Source of the DNA: Komarekiella atlantica HA4396-MV6
GTDB taxonomy: Bacteria > Cyanobacteriota > Cyanobacteriia > Cyanobacteriales > Nostocaceae
Direction of reading: 5' to 3'
Assembly (NCBI GenBank): GCA_019359395.1
Contig: JAHHHK010000005.1
Coordinates: forward strand, 124,001-188,000
DNA length: 64,000 bases
Below, one piece after another: positions 1 to 8,569 of the stretch. Below the pieces are notes generated by a model. That model saw nothing but the letters and a program-made list of their open reading frames with translations. It did not search any database and was not told the origin of the DNA. The translations under genes and the position numbers were made by a program. How positions within the stretch are numbered: position 1 is the stretch's first letter; every line of letters starts with the position of its first letter.

Positions 1-780
1 CCCACTATAACGAGCGGTGTAGCCCTCTGTGCGATGGACGTAGCGAATATATTCCCGGATTGATTCTTCCCACTGCCAGAAATTCCCTTCGTTCACGCTG
101 TAAACAGAACCGTGGTTGGGAATCCGAATATTTTCTTCTGTGAGAATAAACTCCCCTAAACTGGGGTCAAGGGTAAACGAATGAACCCCTCTACCAATAG
201 TATAGACCAGCATCGTGCTGGGGCCATATAGGATGTATCCAGCAGCAATTTGCTTGCGTCCGTCGGTAAGTAGGTCAGTTGCCTTGCCATCGCTATCGTT
301 TCCTTCTTGTTGCCGAATGGCAAAGATGGAACCCAAACTCAGATTAGTGTCAGTATTGGATGAACCGTCAATTGGGTCATACAGTAAGGTATAGCGACCA
401 ATTGGGCAATTTTCAGGTATGTAGTAGGGGTTTTCCATTTCCTCGGAAGCTAAGCGACAGACTAAGCCACTTTGCTTAAATACCGAGATAAATACGTCAT
501 TGGCATAGACATCCATCTTTTTGACGGATTCTCCTTGCACATTTACTTCCCCAGTAAATCCGAGAACGCCTTCCATTAACCCGGCGCGACTGAGGCGACG
601 AGCAACCAGTTTACCAGCAAGAGCGATACGATTCATCAATGCACTTAAATCTTGTGCATCTGGTGAAAAACTTTGAAGTTGCTGTAAAACGTGACGGGAT
701 AAGGTTGTACAATCACGATCTAGGGCTTTGTCTGTAGGATCGTTGATCAACAAATCTAAAGATTCTGGCACTTTAGCCAT
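1..780 (-). CDS. fbp: Fructose-1,6-bisphosphatase class I, N-terminal 260 codons (cut by window edge)
   Basis: This gene encodes class I fructose-1,6-bisphosphatase, which dephosphorylates fructose 1,6-bisphosphate in the Calvin cycle and gluconeogenesis in the cytosol. The reading frame starts at the ATG at 780 and stays open to base 1, so about the last quarter of a roughly 350-residue protein is missing. The substrate- and metal-binding motif DPIDGSSN is readable about half way along, followed by the family's SLGSIFA and AAGYILYGP stretches. It is transcribed leftward; the 420 bp upstream, to the end of the RRM gene, hold no other gene and should contain its promoter. Identification is by reading the translated motif and is firm; only the C-terminus cannot be judged. 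Confidence 0.95.
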   Translation of the reverse strand, partial: MAKVPESLDLLINDPTDKALDRDCTTLSRHVLQQLQSFSPDAQDLSALMNRIALAGKLVARRLSRAGLMEGVLGFTGEVNVQGESVKKMDVYANDVFISVFKQSGLVCRLASEEMENPYYIPENCPIGRYTLLYDPIDGSSNTDTNLSLGSIFAIRQQEGNDSDGKATDLLTDGRKQIAAGYILYGPSTMLVYTIGRGVHSFTLDPSLGEFILTEENIRIPNHGSVYSVNEGNFWQWEESIREYIRYVHRTEGYTARYSG

Positions 781-1201
781 TTTTGTATTCTCTCTAACGA
801 TGGGCTGTTAGTTGGGTGGTCTTTGTGCGTGGCAATTTATGGTTGCTGCCTCTATCTTAGAAAGCTAAGTCTCTAACTTAGATGTGATTTTAGATAAACT
901 AAAGAAATGAATATTTGGCGGCTTCTATTTCCTAGGCATAAAAACGTAGAGGCTCAATGTTTGGCTTTATTGTTTTTTAAGGATAGACACCACTGAATAG
1001 GAAATACTTGTTTAGTAGATATACTGAGATATTTTACTCTGTCATTAGAAAAACCAACTAGTTGTGATATATGTTTGGCGATCGCAACTAGTCGGGGGTA
1101 ATTTTATCAGGTTGCTTGATTTTGCATTGTTTCTAGTAAATTTCAGCGATATTGTATTGCGTAACTAGAAAACAATTTGCTATGATAATTATTCGTGTTT
1201 A
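781..1201. other. Intergenic region upstream of fbp
   Basis: This AT-rich gap separates the fbp start from the 3' end of the RRM gene. I see no open frame with coding character, no RNA gene and no clear terminator hairpin. A fbp promoter must lie here, but I cannot place one with confidence. Confidence 0.5.
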
Positions 1202-1486
1202 TTAAAACTCTGGCTTTTTGCCCCAACCACCTCGTCGGTTATCTTCTCTCGGTTTGGCTTTATTGACTCTGAGTTGACGACCCATCCATTCTGCACCATC
1301 TAACTCAGTGATAGCTGCGTCTTCTTGGGCATCATCATTCATTTCAACAAAGGCAAAGCCACGCATCCTACCTGTTTCGCGGTCAGTAGGCAGGACAACT
1401 CTTTTGACCTCGCCGTAGTCTGCAAATACGGCTTTTAAGTCTGCTTCGGTAGCACTGTAGGAGAGGTTTCCAACGTAAATAGTCAT
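1202..1486 (-). CDS. RRM-type RNA-binding protein (cyanobacterial Rbp family), 94 aa
   Basis: This is a single RNA recognition motif protein. The RNP2 motif IYVGNL (residues 3-8) and the RNP1 motif RGFAFVEM (about 42-49) are both present with their aromatic residues, so RNA binding should be intact. After the RRM the protein ends with a short basic tail rich in Arg and Gly instead of the long glycine-rich tail of many Rbp proteins. Cyanobacterial Rbp proteins are often cold-induced and act on mRNA in the cytoplasm. The gene stands alone, with about 460 bp of AT-rich sequence upstream, consistent with the long leaders known for this family. The exact paralogue cannot be assigned. Confidence 0.93.
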   Translation of the reverse strand: MTIYVGNLSYSATEADLKAVFADYGEVKRVVLPTDRETGRMRGFAFVEMNDDAQEDAAITELDGAEWMGRQLRVNKAKPREDNRRGGWGKKPEF

Positions 1487-1900
1487 GTGAGATCACGTAA
1501 TTGTCAACAAAAAGCGATTAGTTCAGCGGCAAAACAGATTTAATCAAATTGCAAATATTGCATAACTTCCTCTACAGCATTCGCCATTCGTGAATGTTGT
1601 GGAAGACTAACCAATCAAGTCAGGCGACATTATTTACAATTAAATGTGCTATCTGGAGGTAGTGCTTTACTAGGGTTTCTCCAGGTGAAGCAAGTACCAT
1701 GCTAAACTTACGCATACGCTCATATAATAACTGATTGTGGCATTTTTCAAAGTATGAGATTTTACAAACTCTCATCACATTTAAACATATAGTTTCATAT
1801 TATTTTCATTGTAGTTTTCATAAATATTGTTAATAACGCCCAGTTGATTTAAGAAAATCAAGAGCCTGAGAAACAGGGAACCTAGGCGTAACTTGGGTAA
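1487..1900. other. AT-rich upstream region of the RRM gene
   Basis: This gap of about 410 bp has no recognisable gene. It would carry the promoter and 5' leader of the RRM gene. I see no strong hairpin or repeat except the stem-loop that begins at 1901. Confidence 0.45.
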
Positions 1901-1925
1901 TCCCGCGTCTAATTGTGACGCGGGA
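1901..1925 (-). terminator. Stem-loop downstream of the 72-aa gene
   Basis: A perfect 9-bp stem (TCCCGCGTC with GACGCGGGA) encloses a 7-nt loop and lies 20 bp after the stop codon of the gene at 1946-2164. There is no clear run of T after it, so it may end transcription weakly or only protect the mRNA 3' end. Confidence 0.5.
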
Positions 1926-1945
1926 TGATTGTTACTAACTAAACA

Positions 1946-2164
1946 TTACTCAATTGAAATCTGCTGAGGGCCAGTGGCTTTGCCGTTATGTGCCTCAGTT
2001 ATGGTAGTACTGTAACTGTTGGAGCGGATCTGTTGATCCAGCCAACCTTTAACGGGATCGTCTGCAAGATTGAGTCGAAGTACACCAGAGAAGAACCCAC
2101 CCAGAAATGAAACTGGATGCTGAGTCAATTCTCGAAATATCGGTGACAATTCATCAATGAACAT
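1946..2164 (-). CDS. Conserved-looking small protein, 72 aa, function unknown
   Basis: I do not recognise a named family. The product is a small, mostly hydrophilic protein with a central hydrophobic stretch (residues 16-32, SVLRL-like region preceded by PVSFLGGFF) and a polar C-terminus. It reads like a real gene: an ATG start, a purine-rich AGGAGAATCTTA stretch just upstream of the ATG, and a strong stem-loop just after the stop. It lies between nrdJ and the RRM gene on the same strand but is separated from both by more than 200 bp, so it is probably expressed alone. The central segment could associate with a membrane, although it is short for a full transmembrane helix. Confidence 0.6.
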   Translation of the reverse strand: MFIDELSPIFRELTQHPVSFLGGFFSGVLRLNLADDPVKGWLDQQIRSNSYSTTITEAHNGKATGPQQISIE

Positions 2165-2396
2165 TAAGATTCTCCTAGCGCTGTCGTAAAAAATTATTAC
2201 TTTTTAACTGATCGTAACGTGTCTGGCGCTGTAGGGTTGAATGTCACAAGGAATACTGTTGATAAAAGGTACTTTTGCAAGCGGTGGCAAAACAGGAAAG
2301 AAAAAATTCAATCTCTTTCTCCCTTTTATTGACTTTTGTAAGGAATCTGCTGCATACTGCTGAATTATTTTATCATTACCCACAAAACTTCAGTTA

Positions 2397-2435
2397 TAAA
2401 AAAGCAGTGGTTAAACTTCGGCTCAAACCACTGCT
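2397..2435 (-). terminator. Intrinsic terminator of nrdJ
   Basis: On the minus strand a 10-bp stem (AGCAGTGGTT with AACCACTGCT, arms at 2426-2435 and 2403-2412) is followed directly by six T residues (2397-2402). It sits about 50 bp beyond the nrdJ stop codon, which is ideal for rho-independent termination of that gene. Confidence 0.85.
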
Positions 2436-2483
2436 ATTTATTGTAATGATAATTACCTATTTTAAGTTGATAGTTAGTTTACC

Positions 2484-3557
2484 TTATGAGCTTGGTTGCT
2501 GATCGGGAAACATACACTTATCAGAATCACAACCACTAGGGCCCGCTTCTGACAATTCACCTAAGTCATAGCGGCTTAATACTGCACAGAAATCATCTGT
2601 TTTGCGCCGTGCTTTCACTTCTTGAATCAAACGTTCGTAGGTAATTTTATCTATTGGTTCAAACGGTAAACGTGGGAATGATTGCAAGTCATCAAAACGG
2701 GCTAAAAGAGCTGCGGAAATATATCCTTGATCATTTTGAATAGCTTCGTATATTTGCTGTCCCAATGGTTCAATTTCATCAGAGCGCAGTTCTAAAGTAG
2801 CCGATGTATTATGGGTAACGTACCAGCGCTGAACTTGGAGAACAAAATCAAATTGAGCTAAGACCGAAAACTGAGAAACATCAACTTCATCAGCACCAGA
2901 TAAATCAGCCCAAGGTACAGAAACGGGGATTTCTACTAACCATTCGCTCACTCGTGGATCAAAAGGATCGTTGAGTAAATTGCCTTGTTCATCTTTGTCA
3001 GATTGAGAGGGAATGACATTATAACCATAGTCAATACAAGCTAAGGCTACTGGGTCATTTTTCCCGAAGGTAATCCGCCGAATAAATCTTTGGGCTTTGG
3101 GAGGATGCCAGCCTGAACTAGCATTAGTTAATAAAGCTTTAGTGCCACTAGGTTGGACTGTGGTGCAGCGATTTGGACGTTTAAGATTGTGGCGATCGCA
3201 GTAATCCCAAATCACCCGATGTACAATATCTCTCCAAGAACTTAAATATTTTTCTTCTTGGTGCTTAAACGCTAATCCTTGTTCAGTTGCAGGTCTTCCT
3301 TCGGCCCACCAGCGCAGCCAATCAACGCCAAAAGCATGGACAAAGAAATCAAATAAACCTGTGAAAGAAACCCCTACAATTGGGTCTAAATCACGGCTGT
3401 ATTGATAGCGAGGTTCTAAGAATTTGTGATTCAAAAGTGCTGCTACAGATAATGCTCCAGCAGTAAAAGCTTCCTCTTGTTCTTTGTAATTATATGGATC
3501 TATTTGATTCAGGTGGACTTCTGACAAATTGCAGTGAAAGTTACTACCAATAATTTC
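2484..3557 (-). CDS. nrdJ: Adenosylcobalamin-dependent ribonucleotide reductase, exon 2
   Basis: This is the 3' exon of a class II, monomeric-type ribonucleotide reductase, which uses adenosylcobalamin to make deoxyribonucleotides. The frame continues from exon 1: the exon begins with the GAA codon that completes the active-site motif NPCG|E and then reads IIGSNFHCNLSEVHLNQ, giving the second active-site cysteine (C418 of the spliced protein). The C-terminus carries a CX4C pair (CDSDKC), the redox shuttle expected for the monomeric class. Splicing predicts 409 + 357 = 766 residues, close to the roughly 740 of the Lactobacillus-type enzyme. The ATG at 3560 that appears to start this frame spans the last three bases of the intron and is not a true start. 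Confidence 0.93.
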   Translation of the reverse strand, partial: EIIGSNFHCNLSEVHLNQIDPYNYKEQEEAFTAGALSVAALLNHKFLEPRYQYSRDLDPIVGVSFTGLFDFFVHAFGVDWLRWWAEGRPATEQGLAFKHQEEKYLSSWRDIVHRVIWDYCDRHNLKRPNRCTTVQPSGTKALLTNASSGWHPPKAQRFIRRITFGKNDPVALACIDYGYNVIPSQSDKDEQGNLLNDPFDPRVSEWLVEIPVSVPWADLSGADEVDVSQFSVLAQFDFVLQVQRWYVTHNTSATLELRSDEIEPLGQQIYEAIQNDQGYISAALLARFDDLQSFPRLPFEPIDKITYERLIQEVKARRKTDDFCAVLSRYDLGELSEAGPSGCDSDKCMFPDQQPSS

Positions 3558-3869
3558 CATTTTTGTTACCCTAGAGGCTTTTTATCCTCTAGTTCTACGA
3601 GTTCTTAATTCCCCGTAGATCCGACTATATTTTCTACTAAAGATTAAAAGTATCATTAGTAGCCGGAGACTCGTGGAGCCGTTCTTAGAAACGGGAGTAA
3701 AACCCAGATTATATTCTTTTTACAATTCAGATTTATTTTAAATTGTAAAAAGGTTCACTCTCTAGTCTGTACGGTGTCAAAGGTGTTTTAATCTCTCTGA
3801 TTACCTCGGTATTCCCAATCGCAGGGTTCACCGATTTTCTCCGGTGTTTAACGTGAGGCAAAATTACTT
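3558..3869 (-). other. Group I intron (312 nt) interrupting nrdJ
   Basis: The two nrdJ frames are joined exactly if 312 nt are removed. The 5' exon ends in U and the intron ends in G, as group I introns require. Exon bases CGUGUGGU pair with intron bases GCCUCACG in seven of eight positions, with U·G at the splice site (P1). A candidate R element (AGACTAGAGAG, 3758-3768) and S element (AAAATATAGTC, 3623-3633) supply GACUA/UAGUC for P7. Near the 3' end lie stem-loops CTACG/CGTAG and CTAGAGG/CCTCTAG, which fit P9 and P9.2. No homing-endonuclease frame is present. Confidence 0.88.
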
Positions 3870-5096
3870 ACCACACGGATTTAGCCCATAGCGAGCCAAA
3901 CGATGTTCTACTTCATTACCATCAAGCTGAGGATAGTGTTCCTGTAACCACTGTTTTGCTGTTCCTTGTTCGTAAGATTTCAAGAAATCAGTTTTTAAGT
4001 TAGGAGTTGACAGCAAATCACAGTTGGCTCTAGCTACAGCTTCACCAGCCCATTGAATTGCTCCCTCACCGCTGTAATACTGTTTGCGGACAGCATTAAG
4101 ACATTCTTCCAATGTCGGTTTGCGGTGAAAAACTCTAGTATGATTTGCCATTCTCAGAGCATCACGCTCTGGATCAATTCGCCAGTTGCCATTTTCATCC
4201 TGCTGCCATAAATTATCTTTGGCAATGGCTGCTTGTTGGTCGTCAGCAGTAAACTGACGCATCCCTGCACTTCTTCTAATATTGCCCGCAACAATTGTTA
4301 CAGCTGCTTGGTCGATTAACAAACAGCATTCAACTGAATTTAATTGTCTGCCTACAGCTTTATTGAGAATAGATGCACAACGCTGATAAAGTCCGGGCAA
4401 TTTTACAGGATTGGCAACTCCTCCAAAGCCGTTAAGAGTTTCTCCTGCTTTACGTACGTCGCTGATATCGACTAATACTTCAATTTCTTTGGTAAATCGT
4501 TCATTAGTAGAGAGTTCCAACAGGGTTTGATACGATTCAACCCAACCTTCACGGCTGTCTCCTACGTGAATAGTGACGCTGTTGCCTTCTATATTGGTTT
4601 CAGTATATTCACGACGGAGTTGTTTAGGTGTGCTACCAATTTCACCTTGTACAGTGACATTTAAATGGTTGCGGATGGGTGGCAACTGGTTAATATATTG
4701 TGGTTCTAGGACGGCTCCAGTACCACAACCCATCATTGCCAAATCCATCATCAATCCGAAGGCACTCCAGTCTTCAAGATTCGTAGAGGTGCAATTATAA
4801 GCCCCAGAAAAGTTCTTGGGCTTAGTTATCCAGTCTGTACCACCAACCCATAACCAGCGCCCACTGGGCAGAGCTTTCAAGTTTCGTTGCATCTGCTCTA
4901 AGATGGCAACTTCTTCTGGGCGTAGTTTCCCCAACTTGATTAAGTCGGTTAAGGTGCGATCGCATACATCATCCCATGTTTCTCTCAACCCTGCCGCTGT
5001 ACGGCGGCTGTAGGTTCTGAAAAATACGGGATTAGCAGCAGGGGCATTTTCTGGAAACTTTGCAATCTGGCGTTTTCGTTCAAGCTCTCGAACCAT
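3870..5096 (-). CDS. nrdJ: Adenosylcobalamin-dependent ribonucleotide reductase, exon 1
   Basis: This 5' exon encodes residues 1-409 of the class II ribonucleotide reductase. It includes the first active-site cysteine in AYNCTSTN (C102), the dinucleotide-site region around MMGCGTGAVLEPQ, and the thiyl-radical cysteine at 408 in the terminal motif NPCG. Translation past the splice site would add only one Lys and then stop, so without splicing the product would lack the rest of the barrel. The ATG at 5096 gives the expected N-terminus (VFFRTYSRR about 20 residues in). Class II enzymes need B12 but no oxygen, which suits both heterocyst and vegetative-cell conditions. No cobalamin riboswitch was recognised upstream. 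Confidence 0.94.
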
Positions 5097-5462
5097 AAAT
5101 CAAGTCTTGTTGGATGCGGATAGATATAAGACTATACGCCAAGTAGATTTAGGATCAAAGATTGTCAAATTGTCCACTTTGCGCTAGCTCTACGCCGTAC
5201 TAATTGCAACAAAATTTTATGATGTATAATGTCGATTCTCCTCCGATATAGCTAAGTACTACGTTGCAATTAGAACATAAGTTTATGCAAACGCGATCGC
5301 TGGAAGCGGGCGTTTCGCCATCGCCTTTGGCGCTGCCCCTTGGGCAATCGCGGCTGGAGAAACAAAATTAATAAGCGATCGCAAGTGCGTAACTTTCTCT
5401 CACGCTCATAACAGTTAATTACGTCCACGATCAGAAATTAAGAGATAATCACTGAAGCCATC
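5097..5462. other. nrdJ upstream region with a palindromic repeat
   Basis: This gap lies between two divergent genes. It contains the nrdJ promoter region and, at about 5292-5365, a GC-rich repeat block with HIP1 (GCGATCGC) and repeated GCGATTGCC/GGCGATGGC-like modules typical of Nostoc dispersed repeats. No gene is visible. Confidence 0.5.
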
Positions 5463-6358
5463 ATGCTAGAGTACAATCCATCAGCTTGTTTGCCCTCTTC
5501 AAAAGAACTACCTGACTCTGACGATACTCCAGTAGATAATCAATTACAAAAATCAATTCCCGATTTACTCAGAAGCGTTTTAGCAATGGCTTGGGCAGAT
5601 AGGATGGATTGGTTTTTTGGTATTCGCATGGGTATTTATTATGACCCAAATTTACCAGCGATCATCCCAGATGCGTTTTTGAGTTTGGGTGTTAAACGAT
5701 TTTATGATGAAAACCTCCGCCCTAGTTATGTGCTTTGGGAAGAGAAGAAATTACCCATATTAGTGCTTGAGGTGGTATCTCAGAGGATGTCTGAGAAGTC
5801 AAAATTGTCATGCTGAATGAAGCGATAGCGTAATGTACCCCTGCGGGGAAGCAAGCTACGCGGAGCGTCTCGTAGAGAAGCATCTCAGAAATTAACGGAC
5901 AATAGAGATTCTTCCTTCCGCTCTGCTCCAGTCAGAATGACAAAATATACCATTACCTAGCTTTTCAAACATCCTCTCAGACATATAGCGGTGAGTACTC
6001 AACTAAGAAAGCAGAGTATGCAAGATTGGGGTTTTTGTATTATGTAGTTTATAATCTATTTCGTCGCCGCAAGCCACGTTTAGAAGTTTACAAATTAGTT
6101 AATAATGCTTATGAATTACATGATGGCGATCGCGTTTGGTTGCCAGAGATAGGTTTAGCGATTGGCATAGAACGAGGAACTTATCTAGGCATTCCCCGCG
6201 AGTGGTTGTATTGGTATGACGAGCAAGGTGAACGGTTTTTAACACCAGAAGAACAGATGAAACAAGCTCAACAACAAGCCCAGCAAGCACAGCAACGCGC
6301 TCAATTGCTAGCGGAAAGGTTGCGATCGCTCGGTGTAGATCCTGATTCTCTGTTCTGA
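5463..6358 (+). pseudogene. Uma2-family (DUF820) protein gene disrupted by a MITE
   Basis: The two halves encode one Uma2-family protein, a group with a PD-(D/E)XK nuclease-like fold that is greatly expanded in cyanobacteria and of uncertain function. The N-terminal part (5463-5783) reads through IPDAFLSLGV and WEEKKLPILVLEVVSQ; the C-terminal part (5981-6358) resumes with TYSGEYSTKKAEYARLG and YNLFRRRKPRLEVYKL and ends in a Gln-rich coiled coil. Removing 5784-5980 (the insertion plus one copy of its 5-bp target duplication) restores a continuous 232-residue frame. As it stands translation stops after 117 residues, losing the second half of the nuclease fold, so the gene is presumably inactive. 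Confidence 0.9.
5784..5975. mobile_element. 192-bp MITE inside the Uma2 gene
   Basis: The element has imperfect 15-bp terminal inverted repeats (AGGATGTCTGAGAAG and, read inward from the other end, AGGATGTTTGAAAAG; 13 of 15 match) and is flanked by a 5-bp direct repeat CTCAG at 5779-5783 and 5976-5980. It has no coding capacity. Its interior carries TGTCAT/ATGACA sub-terminal motifs and the dispersed module TACCCCTGCGGGGAAGCAAG, which is found at other sites in this window. The transposase that moved it is not present here. Confidence 0.88.
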
Positions 6359-6370
6359 ATAACTGTCAAT

Positions 6371-6643
6371 ACTCATTAACAAAGCTCCGAGGTTCACGAA
6401 TGAAGCTCAAAGGTTCATTAATGGAGTTCAAAGACTCGTCCACGAATATCAAATATTCATCCGCGAATATCAAAGACTCGTCCACGAATATCAAATATTC
6501 ATCCGCGAATATCAAAGACTCGCCCGCGAATATCAAATATTCATCCACGAATATCAAAGATTCATCCGCGAATATCAAAGACTCGCCCACGAATATCAAA
6601 AATTCATCCGCGAATATCAAAGATTCATTACAGCAATTTTCAT
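6371..6643. repeat. 21-bp tandem repeat, about 13 units
   Basis: The stretch consists of consecutive 21-bp units, for example ATTCATCCGCGAATATCAAAG alternating with an ACTCGTCCACG... variant. The central nine units (6434-6622) are close copies; the flanking units at 6371, 6392, 6413 and 6623 are degenerate. Because 21 is a multiple of three, both strands stay open (83-84 codons), giving low-complexity heptads that I do not consider proteins. It follows the broken Uma2 gene directly. Confidence 0.9.
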
Positions 6644-6707
6644 TTACTTAAATCCCACTCTTGCCTTCTTCTTTGCGCCTCTGCGTGAGACAAAAATCTT
6701 TCAGTAA

Positions 6708-6971
6708 TTACGAATTACGAATTACCCTATCAAGACTTGCACTCACACTTTCAGCGTGTGGTGACTTCAATCGCTGCAAAATCTCTAAAGCTGGTTGCAA
6801 ATAGGATATCGCTTTAGTGTATTCACCCTGCTGCTCTGCCAAATCTCCTAACCTCCGCAGAGTCATTGCTTGAGTTCGGACATCACCAATGCGTTGAGTT
6901 ATTTCCAAAGACTGATTATAGAGTGCGATCGCTTTTTGTACCAAGTGCCTGTAAACTAAATCGATCAACAC
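6708..6971 (-). pseudogene. Detached C-terminal tail of the TPR gene (remnant)
   Basis: The frame encodes one TPR unit (AIALYNQSLEITQRIGDV) and the same C-terminal cap as the large CHAT-TPR protein at 8770-13317 (GDLAEQQGEYTKAISYLQ and the ending SVSASLDRVIRNS). It lacks any N-terminal domain and has no plausible start of its own. It is best read as the displaced or duplicated 3' end of that gene. The last 250 bp correspond closely, with only scattered differences, pointing to recent duplication. Confidence 0.8.
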
Positions 6972-7049
6972 AAAGGTTGGTGCGAGTAAACCTGATTAGT
7001 TATGATTTAATTAAATTCCGGTTTGCCGGATTATGGTTATTTAGAATTT

Positions 7050-7301
7050 ATGGAAGTCATCAAGCTAGGAAAAACAGGTCAAGTCTCTATTCCCAAAGCA
7101 ATTCTTAATCGTCTAGGGTTGGATGGGGAAACTATGCTACTGGTGGAAACTACTGCTGATGGTGGAATTTTACTACGTCCTGCTGGAGTGTATCCGATTG
7201 AGATATATACAGACGAACGAATCGAGGAGTTTCAGATAGCCGATCGCTTAACTGACGAAGAAGCTAAACAACTTCAGCAACAGCTTCAAGATGCTGAATA
7301 G
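7050..7301 (+). CDS. AbrB/MazE-like antitoxin, 83 aa
   Basis: The N-terminus (VIKLGKTGQVSIPKAILNRLGL) is a swapped-hairpin AbrB/SpoVT DNA-binding domain, the usual N-terminal half of many antitoxins. The remainder is acidic and helical (DRLTDEEAKQLQQQLQDAE) and is the likely toxin-binding segment. I chose the ATG at 7050 because the family begins directly at this motif; an upstream TTG at 7023 would add nine unconserved residues. The PIN-domain gene starts 9 bp after its stop, so the two form a toxin-antitoxin-type operon that is probably autoregulated by this protein. Partnership is inferred from gene order and family habits. Confidence 0.85.
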   Translation: MEVIKLGKTGQVSIPKAILNRLGLDGETMLLVETTADGGILLRPAGVYPIEIYTDERIEEFQIADRLTDEEAKQLQQQLQDAE

Positions 7302-7310
7302 GGAATATAA

Positions 7311-7736
7311 ATGCGCTTATTCCTGGATGCTAATGTTATCTTTGCAGCAGCTATTAGTCCTGATGGTCGCTGTAGTGCATTGTTTAAGTTAGCTTCTGAT
7401 GGGTATTGTGCTTTGCTAACTTCGCCTCATGCTTTGGAAGAAACACGGCGTAATATTACAGCTAAATATCCCCAAGCTTTAACACGATTGGAGAAAGATT
7501 TAATCCCCAAACTAACTATAGTTGGAGAAGCACCAATTGCACGAGTCAATTGGGCAATGGAGATGGGACTACCTTTGAAAGATGCTCCCATTTTAGCGAC
7601 AGCAGTAGAGAGTAGAGCAGACCTTTTGGTGACGGGTGATAAGACACATTTTGGTTCATTTTATGGTCAGGAATTAGAGAGAGTAACGGTGGTAGATATG
7701 CGAGAGGCGATCGCACTTGTGTACTCAGAATTTTGA
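7311..7736 (+). CDS. PIN-domain protein, putative toxin RNase, 141 aa
   Basis: This is a PIN-domain protein, a Mg-dependent RNase fold. The first acidic residue lies in LFLDANVIFAA (D6), a second acidic position in PHALEETRRNI, and the C-terminal acidic cluster in LPLKDAPILATAVE and LLVTGDKTHFG, so the catalytic set appears complete. Length is normal for single-domain PIN toxins, which cleave tRNA or mRNA when not bound by the antitoxin. It follows the AbrB-like gene by 9 bp. The pair lies in an island of mobile sequence between TPR-gene remnants, which fits horizontal acquisition. Target specificity cannot be inferred. Confidence 0.87.
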   Translation: MRLFLDANVIFAAAISPDGRCSALFKLASDGYCALLTSPHALEETRRNITAKYPQALTRLEKDLIPKLTIVGEAPIARVNWAMEMGLPLKDAPILATAVESRADLLVTGDKTHFGSFYGQELERVTVVDMREAIALVYSEF

Positions 7737-7871
7737 GAAAGCGATCGCTTGTCAATCACCAGAAAACCAGATCCCGACTTTTTCAAATTACGAATTACGA
7801 ATTATTTTCTCAAGCATCGTCCTTACCTAAATTTATAATGTAATCATATCTCATCTAGCAGAGGTAAAACT

Positions 7872-8150
7872 ATGACTATTGAACAAACAGTTCTACAAAC
7901 ATTCCGAGAATTACCACCAGATAAACAGCAAGAAGTTTTAGATTTTATTCAATTTCTCAAATATAAATTATCAGTTCAAAAACCATTTTCTATATCTGAA
8001 CATCAAAAAAGTTTAAGAGAAGGTAAAGATATTATTGATTTTTGGTCTGCTTTACAAGACTTTAGACAAAGGGTTGATTTAGAAAGTATTGATGATGACA
8101 CTTTTGAAAATCTACGCGATAAGTCACCAGGAAGAGAAGTTAATTTATGA
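7872..8150 (+). CDS. DUF2281-family antitoxin, 92 aa
   Basis: The N-terminus (TIEQTVLQTFRELPPDKQQE followed by VLDFIQFLKYKL) is the DUF2281 signature, a short helical domain common in cyanobacterial antitoxins. The C-terminal half is acidic and probably disordered until it binds the toxin. A good ribosome-binding site (AGAGGTAAAACT) precedes the ATG at 7872. Its stop codon overlaps the start of the VapC gene (ATGA at 8147-8150), which indicates translational coupling. It is a second toxin-antitoxin pair directly after the AbrB/PIN pair on the same strand. Confidence 0.88.
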   Translation: MTIEQTVLQTFRELPPDKQQEVLDFIQFLKYKLSVQKPFSISEHQKSLREGKDIIDFWSALQDFRQRVDLESIDDDTFENLRDKSPGREVNL

Positions 8151-8569
8151 GTCTAAGTTATTTACTAGATACTAACATTTTATCGGAGGCTAAACGACCT
8201 CATCCCAACGAGAAAGTAATGGAAAAGCTAAGGTTATATAGACAAGGAACAGCCACAGCTATCCTAGTTATCCATGAAATGTCATATGGTTGTTTCCGTC
8301 TTCCTATTTCTAAAAAACGTCAAGATATAGAGGATTATATCAACAACGTAATTTTAGCAGAAATCCCTTTATTTGATTACGATCTAAAATCTGCACAATA
8401 TCATGCTCAGGAAAGAGCTAGATTATCAAAAATTGGTAAAAATCCTGGATTTATTGATGGGCAAATTGCGAGTGTTGCAGTTACAAATAACTTGATTTTA
8501 GTAACGAATAATGTAGCAGATTTTCAAGATTTTGATGGTATAAACATAGAAAATTGGTTCATTAATTAA
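8147..8569 (+). CDS. VapC-type PIN-domain toxin, 140 aa
   Basis: The protein starts SLSYLLDTNILSEAKRP, the classic VapC opening with catalytic D9, and continues with the acidic residue in VIHEMSYGC and the C-terminal motifs GFIDGQIASVA and LVTNNVADFQDF. All PIN catalytic positions are thus present. VapC enzymes are tRNA-cleaving RNases held inactive by their cognate antitoxin. The start overlaps the DUF2281 antitoxin stop by 4 bp. Base composition is more AT-rich than the adjoining TPR gene, consistent with acquisition as a module. Confidence 0.92.
   Translation: MSLSYLLDTNILSEAKRPHPNEKVMEKLRLYRQGTATAILVIHEMSYGCFRLPISKKRQDIEDYINNVILAEIPLFDYDLKSAQYHAQERARLSKIGKNPGFIDGQIASVAVTNNLILVTNNVADFQDFDGINIENWFIN

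Noticed and set aside
2275-2502. 75-codon plus-strand frame with TTG start.
   Set aside because: It covers the nrdJ terminator and the nrdJ 3' end, and has no ribosome-binding site or family features.
3558-3869. The nrdJ split as a frameshift, pseudogene or intein.
   Set aside because: Exact removal of 312 nt with group I splice-site rules joins the motif; the segment contains stops, so it is not an intein.
6366-6651. 83-84 codon frames on both strands.
   Set aside because: Both are by-products of the 21-bp tandem repeat.
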